From NCBI RefSeq assembly GCF_013373865.1, contig NC_050477.1:8101722-8165721 (forward strand): DNA of 64,000 nt, in the 5' to 3' direction. The notes beneath the pieces are model-generated. The model made no database searches and was not told the DNA's origin. It saw only the letters and a list, made by a program, of their open reading frames with translations. How positions within the stretch are numbered: the stretch's first letter is position 1; the number at the start of each line of letters is the position of its first letter. Position numbers and translations under genes: made by a program. The DNA comes from Monomorium pharaonis (lineage: Eukaryota; Arthropoda; Insecta; Hymenoptera; Formicidae). Below, piece after piece: positions 12,900 through 25,702 of the stretch.

Positions 12900-15800
12900 T
12901 AAGTACGTATCTTATTGGATATATATTTTTTTAGTGCAGATATTACAATTATATGTGTGAATTTCACAACTCTTTATTATCGAACGATCGTGCGCGCGGT
13001 TGGCCCGCAAAAATAGAATATTAATGATCCCGAAGAGTAAGCAATATTTTTCGCACGCTCATAGTCTCGTTTTACAAAAGTTACGTATCAATTTCGGACA
13101 GGCGCTTTTAGGCGATGACCGTACGTTCACAGAGTGGTCCGGAAAATCGCCACGTCAGAACGACGGTGAAATCGATATTTTCGTAATATTAAAACTTGAC
13201 GGCCCCCACGAAAAGTGGGTTATGTTCTTCGCGCCCCTCGACGCGCCATCGGTCGTCTCTCCCCGCTTTATGCCCCAGTGAGGCGTAAGACAAGCGAGTT
13301 ATGAGGGTCGGCGGACATTAAATGCTTTTAAAATTTAACTTTCGCGTGGGGGTTATTGGCACGTAGCGAGAGATCCGTGGAAATCGACTTTTTTTTCGCT
13401 CGCGAAACGCCTACAGGATTCACCTGGGAGACGTACCCTTGTCAAAGATCTACCCTCGAATCTCTATACACACTCTCCTTGCTTTAACTCATCGCTTTTT
13501 ACGAGAACACATCTGTAAGCGCGGGAGTATAATTAGCGAGCCGCTTCAAACGATCACTTAATTTATGACATTCATAATACAATTATAATACAGTTGAAAC
13601 AAAGTAAACGTTAAATTTGCATATGCACGTTGAAAAGAACCCATATCATAAAATTTTTAATAGAGATATTTATAGTTTACGGCCACTTAAACATTAATAT
13701 CTTACTTTTTTAATTTCTCTTTGAAAAAAAACTTGAATTTTTTAAATAAAAACTTAACGTAAGTTTTCTTACTCTTGTTATTCGTTACTTTTCCAAACAA
13801 TGGACGATATTAACACTCTTTTCCGAGCCAAGTTATATCTATTAGTGCATTTTCATATATCACATTGAAAGATTGACAGGAAAATAAGAACGTTGTAAGT
13901 TTAAAAAATAGCGCGGCGCGTAAACGTATAAAGCCGCAATCGTTTCTGCGAATCGAGCGTGAAATCGACATAGCCGGAGCTTCTGAATGCATCGTGGCGA
14001 GATGCTGCGATCTAGTAAAATGCATCGGGCTCCTTTTTGAGGGAACGTTTAAATTATAGCTCGGTCGCGGACGCCGGCGCGCGGTTGTTATTCTTTCACG
14101 CGAGCGCAGCTGGACGTCTGTATCTCGCGTTTCAATATATCTCAATTATATCGTAAATAAAATATGACTGCCTAGTTGCGTGCGCCCGGTAAATTGGCAG
14201 CTGAGGTGTCCGTTAGTGAACCTGTTCTCCTCCTGCTCTCCCTCTCTTTTGTCATATCTCTTCCTCGCCGCGTCGCGGGTACGTATATTTTAGGTACTAT
14301 AATATTTATGTAATAACGAAATGTCGAATCGCGGGTTCGAACAATTGCGAAGTAATAATCTATCAAGATCCTGATTTTTAATATCGGATGTTGTAGTATT
14401 CTATCGATCCAGCTGTGTAATCTGAATTTGAAAAATGTAATTTTATTTAGGAACGAGTCAATCCTTTGAGAATAGATAATATTTCGCTATCTTTTTTTAT
14501 TAACATTTATTTTGTAATAGAATATCTAAATCAAATACTTTACGTATTTCATCAATATTTTATATTTTTATTTAAGCAAAATTTAGTGACAAAAATATGA
14601 AGTAAACGAGAAATGAATAATATAAATAAAACTTTAATATAAAATACGATTTACAAGTATGATTGTCTAAATCATACTTTTTGTAGCTTGTTACAAAAAG
14701 GCTTATAATAAATTAGTTTTGTTATTGATAAAACGTTAAATATTCTAAAAAAAATAGGTATCTGAAATGTCAAGCTACAATTTCCAACGTCCATTTGCAT
14801 ACAAATCAATACCAAATGAGAAACGTAATTTAAAAAAAAAAAAAAAACTTTCAAGTGCGATACGCAACTATTCTCTATTAACATATGTTTCCATATTCTT
14901 AAAGAATAAGATGTCCGTACTTGAAACTGCAATTAGAGCGAAATAAAAACAACGTTACATATGTAAGTCGTTCCACGAATTTTTCGCGACAAGTGTCACG
15001 AACGGAACGCAGTTGAGATCCGATGGACGTCTGATAAAAATCGGGGGAGGACGACGTGAGGGTCAGGCGAGTCCACGTGTTTACGGACACCTGGCGCGTA
15101 ATAGCTGCATAAATTTCGCGTAATAGACAACGACGCCGAGAGCGTCCATTGCGCACACATGCAATCGTCCCGGAAAAGAATCGCGCCGGCTAATCGCCAC
15201 CGCTGCGAGTCGTCACGTAGATCGAGAGTGTGAGGGCTTTCTACAATTTTCCCGTTGCGTCCCGGCGCTTTTATTCCGCTCGCTCATCGCCGAGGTAATT
15301 GATTTCGAACCGCGCGTTTTGCAGCGGCGCGATACGCAGTAGCGGCCGCGTGGGAAGCGCAATTCTCGCCGAGGAAAAAATCCGTCCAGCGATTTTCGTT
15401 TCTCGCCTCGCGCGCGAAATTCCCTGCTATACGGGATGCAGTCTTGGGATGCGCTCGAAACGATTAATTTAGCAACGCAGTAATACCGCTTCTCCAGCTG
15501 GACGCGCCACTTTCACGGCGATATCGCATTACACGGGCTGTTTCAATACATAAGGGGCGCGAGTTCGCCCAGCCCATTCGTCAGAGAGTAAGACGAGTAA
15601 GTCCCGCTTTACTTTGTCCTAAAGCGACAGGCTTTAATATTCTCGGCTCGTCGTTTCGGGTCGGTCGTCGTCGGTGTTGCCTACATCCCCGCGTGCCTAC
15701 GGAGGAGTGCTCTCACCCTTCCTCCCTCCCTGCCCCCGCGTCCTGTCTCTTCGTTTTTTTCTCTCCTCATCTCTACTCGCTCCCGCGAAGGTGAAACTTT

Positions 15801-16588
15801 AATACAATTTCATTTGCCTCTCGCTGACAAACTCTCCCACCACCGTCGTAACTTCCCTTCTCATCGTTTCTTTACTGCCTCCCGAAGGCGGACTATTTAT
15901 AACCGTAACCCTCCATCGCGCGCGCACGTCTCACCCTCCCCTGCGCCACCCGCCCTCGTCCGCGCGCGCGAAACGTTTTGTTCTCACCCGGCGAGAAGAA
16001 ACCCGTATCGTCTTTAGCACATTAATAACTTGGTGCGCGTCGGTTGAAATATGTGAGACTTCCTAAACGATCGGATCTGCGCCCGTGAAATATTAACGGG
16101 CGAGCGTGTCCGACGTGTATCGTGTCACGCGGTATCGCCGATAATTGTATCATCAATAACGTGAGCGATAATTGTATGCAATTAATACGTTTCATGCTTA
16201 ATTGCCAATTGGATTCGTCGTCGATTTCGTACGAATTCGAGAGAAAGAGATCTAGGTACTGCGGGGTATATTGCAAATGGAAAAGAGCCGACAGTTTGAT
16301 TAAGCGAACGACGACGGTGGAGAGAGAGAAAGAGAGAGAGAGAGAAACACAATTCTCCACTGAATAATGCACGCGCGCGCAGCAGAGGAGCGGGAGTTGC
16401 AGCTACGAGAGAGCGACATTACTCGCGCCGTTTCCCGAAGGAAATTAGGAAACGCGAGGCAAACACAACCGGTATCCCCTATCGCGCCGCGGGTGCTGCG
16501 CCCACGCCAAGTCACAAATGTAATATTCACGGAATAATACGGTCGACGCGGAGGCCGACGCGGCGCCGACGCTTCAACGCTTCATTTT

Positions 16589-16594
<6 letters not shown>
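12900..16594. other. gene-free stretch
   Basis: AT-rich to about 14900, apart from one interspersed repeat copy. From about 15000 onward it is CpG-rich and continues past 16500. No coding region is supported. The short plus-strand frame at 13000-13281 has some protein-like content but no ATG start at its end, no domain and no splice support. Confidence 0.45.
14641..14820 (+). repeat. old interspersed repeat, copy 1
   Basis: It shares ordered, diverged blocks with 52379-52569 on the same strand: tacgattta, ttgtctaaat, a ttacaaaaa block and tttgcatacaaat near the end. Spacing between blocks differs by small indels. The family is not identified and no clear terminal repeats are visible. Confidence 0.5.

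Positions 16595-16634
<40 letters not shown>
16595..16634. repeat. CT microsatellite
   Basis: A pure CT run of about 20 units within CpG-rich DNA. A shorter GA run lies at about 16320-16345. Confidence 0.95.
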
Positions 16635-16641
<7 letters not shown>

Positions 16642-18288
16642 TCCTTGCTCTCTCATTCTCTCTCGACGCCCTAATAAAATCCGTGAGGCCAGGTAGCGAC
16701 TCGGGATTGGAGTATGTGGAAATCCGTGCGTGGATGTGGCGCGTGACCCTCGTCTCGGCCCCGTTCTCATGCAAATCGCGTGTCTCGCGCAACTCCATCT
16801 GAAAACAAAAGCCTCGGGAAAGGCGCGCGTTTGGGGAACAATTCACCTTCGTCCGTCGCGTCGGGTAGCGCGTCACGCTGATCGATTTGTCGTTCCTTAT
16901 CCACGCGTTCGCCCACGCGTGCGTGCCTATGTATGCGCATATGCATGCACACGTACGTAGAGATCGTTAATGTGAGTACGGGTCTGATTACGCATAAACT
17001 CGCCTCGGTCCTATCTCCCCGCATCACGCGGCGTAAAACCTGATACGGCGGCGTCGTGGTTATGTATATCCGTCAAGAAGTTCGCACAAAAAACGCAAAC
17101 CGACATCTCGATTTTTTGCAACGGCAGATAAGATTGTCCTGGGACGACCCGCGCCTTCCTTCTGGAATCGAGCTCCTGGAAGTCGATCCACTTGAGAAAC
17201 GTCATGCCACACTCGGTTGCATACGTGAAAACATTCGTAAATGTGGTGCATGACTTTGTTACGCGAATAATGTGTTGCAAATGTTATATATACATATATA
17301 TAATAGTTGGATATACACATAGAATTAAAATATTTCGATAAGTTCACATATTTTTTTTAATTAAAATAAATTCAAGTTATAATAGTTTACAAAATTAATT
17401 TAGTTATGTTAAAAGTTATATAAACAAAAAATTAACTGGATTAAAAATTATATTAAGATTAAATTAAGATTAATATTAAATTAACTAAAGTTAAAGTTCA
17501 TGTGTTTTAAAAATTAATTGAAATATTAAATTATTTAAAATTAACTAAATTAAGTCAAAAGTTATTAATTTTTTAACTAGTTACCAACTGTAAAATAATT
17601 AGTATATTATACATCTATATTAATTAAATAATGTGTAATATATCATACATATGTAATGTGTGTGTGTGTGTGTTTGTATGTGTGTAACTTAATAATATAA
17701 ATATAAGTGCATTGCTGTTCTTGCCTATACTTAAATTCTATGCAATTCTTTTATCCCGAGGGCAACATACGTCAAAACAAAGTTTCGATAACCGTAAGCC
17801 ACCACTCCTTTATTGTTATGTACCTCTGTTTCTCCTCTCGTTCTCTCTGCAACAACACGTCTCTCCATTGAAACGTTACAACCTAAAATTTAGTCTCAGT
17901 TACATTATCGATACCCTCCCAGCTTTGATATCTTTCTAACAGACATGCACAGGAAGAATGAGAGCCGTGTACGCCCAGTTTATAATAGCATAGCTGTCCC
18001 ACTTCTGAATCTCCGTCCGTTTTGATACATAGTGTCGCTTTCCGATGCTCGGAGAGAAACGGATCCCGGCGCTGGATCTTTTAATAAAGCGCGAAAAAGG
18101 AGTCGGCGCTTGGCGGGTGTGTTGCACGGGAACAATATACGATATACAGAGTTCCGTCATCGGGGGATTCTCCGGCAATTTATTTTTTGCTCGCAAATCA
18201 TTTTGCCCATTAGCCCGCGTAGGACGATATATCGAACGCGACCGGTCGGGGGAGGAGACTGGTGGGGTAAAAACGAGCAAGCGAGACA

Positions 18289-18312
18289 GAGAGAGAGAGA
18301 GAGAGAGAGAGA
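18289..18312. repeat. GA microsatellite
   Basis: Twelve GA units, followed by a short TG run. Confidence 0.95.
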
Positions 18313-21300
18313 ATGGTGTGTGTGCGAGAAAGAGAGCAAGGCAGGGATAAAAGAAAAGATAGAGAGAAGCGATGGCGGGAGGTGATGGTAGGAAGAAGGG
18401 TAATCCTTTTGCTGATGTGTGTTACGAGGTCCACCCGCCCGCGCACTCATCATCACCGAGATAATGGAGTGGGCGGTTCGCGGAGGAGAGATGCTGGATG
18501 GTCCGGGGCCCGGTCCACCGGAGGTTCGCAACAAAAACCGCCACTCAACGACCCTGCCCCGAGTTGCACGACCATAAAATCATCCTAGTTCTCCGCCACC
18601 CCGCCCGCCTTCTCGCCGTTCCTCGTTCCCCCTGCGCCCTCGTTCGCCTCCCTCGCTCTTGACTACTCCACCCGCGAAATCGTATAACGAACGACGCGAA
18701 CGAGCGCGACGAGGGCGACGTAACGACGGTCGCAACCTGCCACGCCGTTCCGAAAGCTCGCAAATCTACCGCGACGTCCTATAAACGACTTACGGCAAAT
18801 GATGGTCGGAGGTAATCGACCGGCGACTGGACTTTACCTCTAATGTTCTTCTTGCGCGTCGTCGAGAAACGTGCGCGATCGAGTAATGCTCCCGGGGAAT
18901 CAATCAGAATAGGGGAGGAATCTGATTTCTAATAGCATGATTATATGTTTCGCCAGTAATCGTTATATTCTCTTGGAAAAATATGATTTAAGTAATTCCA
19001 AATAAAGTATGACTTTCTTAATAATTATCTACAGACGTCTATCTACGTATTCTACATTATCTACATATAATTATTTGTCTTTTGGTATCAATTTATTAAT
19101 CATATAAATTTAAATTTTTCATCAATTAGATTTTATCAAGCACAGCCATTTTAATTTAAATAATGAAGATACTTCTATAATTTAGGTAAAAATAATCTTG
19201 TCACTTGTACAACGTCATATATCAAACAATCTTACAATTAGATACTGACTATAAAATTATAGTCAAAGAAGCCTAAGTCACGTTTATTACAAAACTACGT
19301 TAAATAGTTTTACGTATTGACAATGGTACTCATAGTTTAATCTCATATTTAAGAGCGTTTCAAGTACGAGTCATTTAATAAAAATCAATTGAAATGAAAT
19401 CTGAGGTTCATTTAAGATCTAACGATATAAGATCGAATTGTGAATACTGTGATGAAACGCGATTTGACTCTCTGCCAGTCTTTCGTCTATATTCATCGGT
19501 GACAAGCGACGCCTGGCAATGTCCCCGCCTCGCGGACCGAGGGATGTTCATTGGCTCGAAAATTTTAATAACCCGAGCGACGATAGGCCGGAGAAGTACG
19601 CATGTCCAAGCATCGAGTGTGTCACCGGCGCGACACGCACCCGTGGTGACACACTCGACCTCCGTGTCCCTCCCTGTCGCCGACGCCCTTTCCCTCAGTC
19701 CGATATTCGTGTCTCTTGATAGGGAGGACCCGGCTCGAGTTGTGTCGCGCGTGCGCCGACCGTTTCAAGAAGGCTGAGAGGTAGCGAGTCTACCTCTCGA
19801 GGATGCACCCTCCGTTCGAGATACGCTTTGGAGAACATTCAAGATTATCGAACGAGCTATCATCGAGAAAAATGATCTTTGTTAATGCGGTGATGCTCTA
19901 GGAGAATGATCGAAGCCTGTAGTTGTTAATACAATGAAGCATTTCTTTCAATTAAAAAATCATGCATCAAATGCACGAATATGCAAATAGTATAATGGTA
20001 TTATAATCAATTTAAATATATGATTAAATTAAATCTTTTAACTGAATTAAACACTCTTTAGTAAGAAAAATTTAGCTTTAGAAATTGTTTTATATAACAT
20101 CACACAAAATAAAAATTTGTTTTCCGCAATATCACAAAGGCAGTTTGCCTTTATATAATATTTATCAAAATATTGTGAGTAAATTCAGATTTTATTTCAA
20201 TATTGTATTCTGGAAAACTTTTACGATATTATAATTTAAATAATAATGTTAATGGTTTAAAATATTATTGTACACTATAATCCTTTCATAAATCTTTTCT
20301 TAAATTTTCCATAATAATTAACATTAAACACTATAAATTGGATTCAATAAATTTTCACGAACAAAAGATACATTATGATTCGAGCATAAAGCAATAATGT
20401 AAGCACCTCTCGCTTCCTGCATTTCTAGGTTCCAGTCTCAGCGTCGTTCTTATCATATTAAATTAAGCACATAAAAAAAGAGAAACGAATAAGTATCGCA
20501 TTCAAGGCACTGAAAGACGATAGATGAAAGGCGGAAGGGTGGGGCGGAGAAGAAGCCGGGCGATAAATCGCACGAACAAAAGGAAAATACGGCGCGGCGG
20601 CCGGGGTCTGAAAAACGAGGAAGACGAAGGATCCTCCTCGCCGAGGACGGATGAGGTGACCCGGGCGAGAGAGGCACTCTACGGAGAGTCCACGTAGCAG
20701 TCTCCCTTGGATCGATACGAACGGCGCGCGCTGTGTCCCCGTCTGCCATTGGTCATAGCAAAACCTAGACGTGCCCGGTTTTCTCCTATCCTCCACCTCC
20801 TCCCGCCCGTCACTCTCTCGCCACTCACTCCCCCTCCCACCCCTCGCCCTTTTGCCCCTCGCCGTCTCCTGCCTTGTCCTCTTCACCCTCTTCCGTCCAA
20901 CCCACCCCTTGGATTCTCTGTCTGCATCTACCCGGCCAGCTAGCTAGCTTGGCCCGACTCTCACCCTGCCTCTTTTAACTGCCGCCTCGCATCCCCATCC
21001 TCCGTTTTCCCTCCATCTCCTCCGTCTCTTCCTCCTCTGCCTTTCTCTCCTCCGCCGTTCTTCCTTTTTCTTTACTTTTTGCGCAACACGTCTCCATACC
21101 GCCATCGCCGCGCGCTATCACTATCACGAGTATCGACTGCTCGCTCGTCCAATTTTAGACATCGCCACAGACGCTCGATTCCTCATACGTGTGTTTCACC
21201 ATCGGCGGACCGTCGCTCTGGGTAGAATTTTGATCCGCCGTAAAAAGTTCTTGTTCACGCCTTACGTGCAGTATTCTAAACTCTATCAATTTTACTTGCT

Positions 21301-22217
21301 TCATTAAGTATATGTTTGCTTTTCCCACAGAGTATCTGATTCAATATTATAAAGTATTTCATATAAACGTATTTAAAGTGACAATTGTAAAAAGTCGTAG
21401 CATTTTATAATATCTTTTATAATTACTCTCATACCGCGTACTTTTCTCTCGAATGTACATACGCGAGCGCTTTGATAACTTGTTAAATGAAAATAGTATT
21501 TCGCTTGTTTACAGTAAACTCTAATGGAATTCGGATCATACAATACAGTTCATGATCAGTGTGCTGGCTGAAGAGGGCTTAAACAAAAGTTGATGTTAAG
21601 TAATCGCCAACAGATATCTCGGAACAATTGTAATTATCACGTGCATCTGTGCTCGTATTCTGTTAGCCAGAATCTCTATTCATGTTTTTCAAAGTATTTT
21701 TATTTTGAGATATTAATTTTGAATAATGAGAGAGCGATTAGAAGAAGGTAGAGATGGGGAGCGGAACGTGTCGTCATACGTCACTCGCGTACTTCAGCGC
21801 CGTGAAGTAAACTCATGGTATTACTCAAGCACTAACGACAAAGTGCCCGCTAGCCCGCCGACCGCGCGATGATCCTCATTACGATCTCGTTATTATCGCC
21901 GCGATAATTACACGGAGAGGCAAGGACTTCCTACGCGGCGGCGGCGGCTCGGCTCCTCAATGCAAATTTCTAATGGAGCTTCGCATAGGCGAGTATACGA
22001 GGAGAGGACAAGGAGGAAGACGAGACAGGGGGGGAATAGAGGCGGAGAGGCAGAGAGAACATGGTGAAGACCGTGGAGAATGCGGTTACGTTGCTGCGTC
22101 CTCGATCTCTCGTGACGACGGTGAACGGAATAATCCCACGGTGACTGTCAACACGCGACACTGCGAAGGCAACGCGGCGTTGTATATGTGGCGTTGTTTT
22201 CTAGTCACTCTCTCTTC

Positions 22218-22244
22218 CTCTCTCTCTCTCTCTCTCTCTCTCTC
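22218..22244. repeat. CT microsatellite
   Basis: An uninterrupted CT run followed by a short TG run. Confidence 0.95.
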
Positions 22245-24704
22245 CTTCTCTCTTGTGTGTGTGTATATAACCCCCGGTCGGAAATGGTTGCTGAATATGG
22301 ATGAGTCGAGCGAATAGCGGACACACTCTCATGCTCACGACGCGGAGACATAATTGCCTTAATTAACGCTAATATGTTAAATCGCGACGGTTTCCTCTGT
22401 CCATCGCCGCGCTGGCACGCATACTCGCGCCTCGATTAATCGCGGAGACGGTATAAATACAGGTACGATGTCACTACGGGTAAATAAGCGCATATCCGCC
22501 GCGCTGAGCCAAGGTTGGCGGTTTAATTTATGTCCGGCCGCATGTTAATCACGCACGATGCACGGCAGAATGTGTTCTGCGGTCGGTAATCAATCCTTTT
22601 CAATTACGGCGAGTTTGACTTTCTTAAGGAACTCGCTGTGGATTCTAACGGACAAGGATTGGGAAAAGATTGCCTAATACGAGATGGTTCTCTTAAACGT
22701 TACACATAACACAGAAAATAAAATCAATTAGCAAAGATAATTGCGCTAATTAAATCGTCTTTATTAACCGCTAGGAAATGTTAAAAAGACCTTCTCGAGT
22801 GTTTGTTTGGGTATGTGTGCGCGTACTTTGAAGCGAATCTATCTTTGTATAATAAAGTAAAATCACACAAGGCAGATTGTAATTATCTGATGCAATCTTT
22901 ATTCTTTGAAATTATTTTTATCAGAGTATCAAATACTTTATCGTCGTTACATCGTATGAAAATTACAGACGCTACAACATATTTTAAGCTTCTGAAGCTA
23001 TCACGCGACGATCGTAGAGCCGATATCTCACGATGTTAGATGCGTTTACATGTGACCAGCGAATCGTATAACTTTATGGGAAATTAGCAAGTTCCTCCAA
23101 GTTACGTCACCGTGTATAAGCGCAAAGAATAAATGTTTGGAATGTGAAATAAATAAATGGATGAAAGCGCGCGCCGTGAATCTGTTTATCTCAGGTGCAC
23201 CTGAGGTGCGCGTACCGGTTTTGAATGCGATAAGATAAATTTTCTAATAACCGGACATGTAATGATACAGAGCTAAGATTGTTAAAATTTTTTAAGGATT
23301 TACGATATAAAGTGATTTAACGATATAATTTACTAAAATATGAAATATTAAATGTTATTATTAACGCGTGTAAAAAGCATATTTTTAAATTATTATGAAA
23401 ACTTTAAGTATCTGAATAAACCAATATCTGAATAATTTAAAATATTATACTTGTTCTTAATGCATTAATTATAAAATAAATATAAAAAATAATATCTCAG
23501 CAAATATTTTTTAAAAAATCTTAAAAACATTCAAACTTTAATCTACAGTTCTGTAATAAATTAATTTGTTTAATGTTAATTTTTATAATATTTAAATATC
23601 TTATCTTAAATATAATATATTTAAATGTTTAATTTCTTTGTAACATTATACATAGATTCATTTTAACAAATAACTAACACAATGGCACTATTCAAACGGG
23701 ATTAGCGCAGCGACGACGAGCGTCGCCGCCGTTTCTCTGATCTGGTGAAGATAAAAGTTGCTCTCGTCTCCCGTTGTAACTCCTACGTCGCGGTGTTAAT
23801 GCACGTTGTAACTCACGGACTTAATTTCCGTTTTGCGGGTAAAAATAACAGGAAACGAGGAGCGGAGCCGTATAAATCGCGAACATTGTAACCGTAACGC
23901 CGCGCTCCTTTCCGCGTGCGATCCGTAATGAAAGCGCGACGTAAAGTCGTACACAGTCGCGGGAGGAGCCTCTGTTTTTAACGAGAGATAGTAGATGCCA
24001 TCAAACTCGGACGACGACTCGAATGCGAAGACAGCGCCGCAATAAATACACAATCTTCAAACTGTTTTACGGTGCGTTATCGTTTTTATTGGTCAGAGTT
24101 ACTGCCTATATCGTTCGCCGACGGTTGCGGAACATAATGTAATAGGAATTTCATCGTCGGACTTGAATCTTGACTTTCAGAATTAGACGCGCGTTCGCGT
24201 GAAATCCTTTTCTCACAGTGATACTATCTCGTCTCTCCCGGAATTCTGGCATCTTCTTCTCAGCGAGCAACCTGCAGCAGCAGCGGCGGCGACCATCGAG
24301 CCGTGCCGTTCAGTCGAACCGAACGGCCGCGGCGCGACATCCTTCGGGGGTAGCGAGGCGTGAGGCCGCGTAGTAAGAGGGTAAGGAACCGTGCCGACAA
24401 GAGAGGCGACGGCTCTTCTTCTTCTGCTTCGCCTTCTGCGGGGTGCCCCGAGCCGAGCAGCGCCGGGGAATGCAGATACATAAATTCATGAGCGGTAGTA
24501 ACAGCCAGTGACGCCACGCTAGCTTCCGTGCAGTGGCGGCAATCGTATTCATGAACCCGACACGGTAATTAGGGACACTAGCTCGCTTCGCACAAGCGGA
24601 AGTCGCCGCGGAGAATCCTCCCTCCGCGCGCTCCGTGGAATATCGCCGGAAATACTTATGCATTCCGTTCGTTTCGTAAGGAAACGCGGGGATTCCGAAT
24701 CGTT

Positions 24705-24738
<34 letters not shown>

Positions 24739-24763
24739 ACGACGGCGATGACTGCGGCGGCGG
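24705..24763. repeat. GGC/GAC trinucleotide repeat
   Basis: GGC units pass into GAC units and back to GGC-type units. In forward translation this gives poly-Ala then poly-Thr, and in the reverse frames poly-Arg, poly-Val or poly-Ala. The surrounding frames have no domain, so I call the repeat and not a gene. Confidence 0.85.
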
Positions 24764-25054
24764 GTTCGATAAACCCTAGCTGCCGACACGACAAGCTTCG
24801 AGGGCAAAAAGTGAAACGTACACACAGTTCGAGCAAGAGGACAGCAAGATGATAGCAAGGCGCGTTACATTGCAAAGGGGCACTTTATTATTTTGGACGT
24901 TATTTGTCATTTTAAAAGCGTCATGTGTTCCGCCAATTGCATTTTATCGATAACGATTTATTAGACCATAAAGAACCGAGAGCTTCCGAGAACAAAGGGA
25001 ACGGCATTCGCGACGCGACTTGCATCGTTACGAGCATAAGGCCTGTTCTTTCTA

Positions 25055-25139
25055 GCTGCACTGGTGCACTGATGCAACAAATTAAAGTGAGATACAAAAA
25101 TATATTTTTTCTCACTCTAACTTGTTGCAGCAGTGCAGC
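25055..25139. other. stable 85-nt hairpin, miRNA-precursor-like
   Basis: The left arm starts gctgcact at 25055 and runs to gtgaga. The right arm, ctcactctaacttgttgcag then cagtgcagc, is its near-complement. The paired blocks are GCTGCACT, TGCAACAA and AGTGAGA, around a loop of roughly 18-20 AT-rich bases, with one bulge of about 9 bases in the left arm. Size and shape suit an insect pre-miRNA, but I recognise no known miRNA in either arm. A small MITE is the alternative. Confidence 0.45.
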
Positions 25140-25574
25140 GAAAAAGAAACAAGCCCAATAGTCTTGCCTTCATTGACACGCCGCACATCTGCCTATTTAT
25201 TTATTATATATTTTTTCGATCGAAAACGAGCACGCACCTTCCCCCTCGAATCGCAAGAGAGAGGCGTCGCGAGACGTGTTGAGGAGGGCACCGTGGCGAG
25301 ATGTATGGAGTGTATTATATGGGTGGAAGCCAATTATTTGTACGCCTACCCCGAAGGCAGTGATAACTCCGGGCGGCGCATAATTTTGAACACCACGAGC
25401 CGCGGCAGTACGTAACTCTGCCGGGCTTATAATGAAGATATAACCGACCCGACCGCCGAGACATCTTTACGTCCGGGGGAGGGGGGCGCCAGGCTTGTTA
25501 CTCGGTTATGGTACACAGGACACGCTCTTTCTCTCTCGTTTCTTCCCGTTCTCTGTGCCGCGCCCTTTATCCTC

Positions 25575-25702
<128 letters not shown>

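Larger units (their letters stand above)
16635..25054. other. gene-free stretch
   Basis: CpG-rich blocks at about 16640-17050, 18030-18900, 20500-21200, 21830-22500 and 24240-24850 are separated by AT-rich DNA (notably 17340-17700 and 23230-23660). Long frames in the GC-rich blocks are low-complexity (Arg, Ser or Pro-rich) and overlap each other on both strands. They are not supported as genes. At 23191-23204 there is a perfect palindrome, tcaggtgcacctga, containing two E-box half-sites. Confidence 0.45.

Noticed and set aside
14330..14350. tRNA B-box-like ggttcgaa
   Set aside because: The neighbouring bases do not continue the consensus, and no A box or cloverleaf could be drawn around it.
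24310..24858. 182-codon minus-strand frame with a poly-Arg run
   Set aside because: The run is the GGC/GAC trinucleotide repeat read in one frame. All three frames on that strand give homopolymers.
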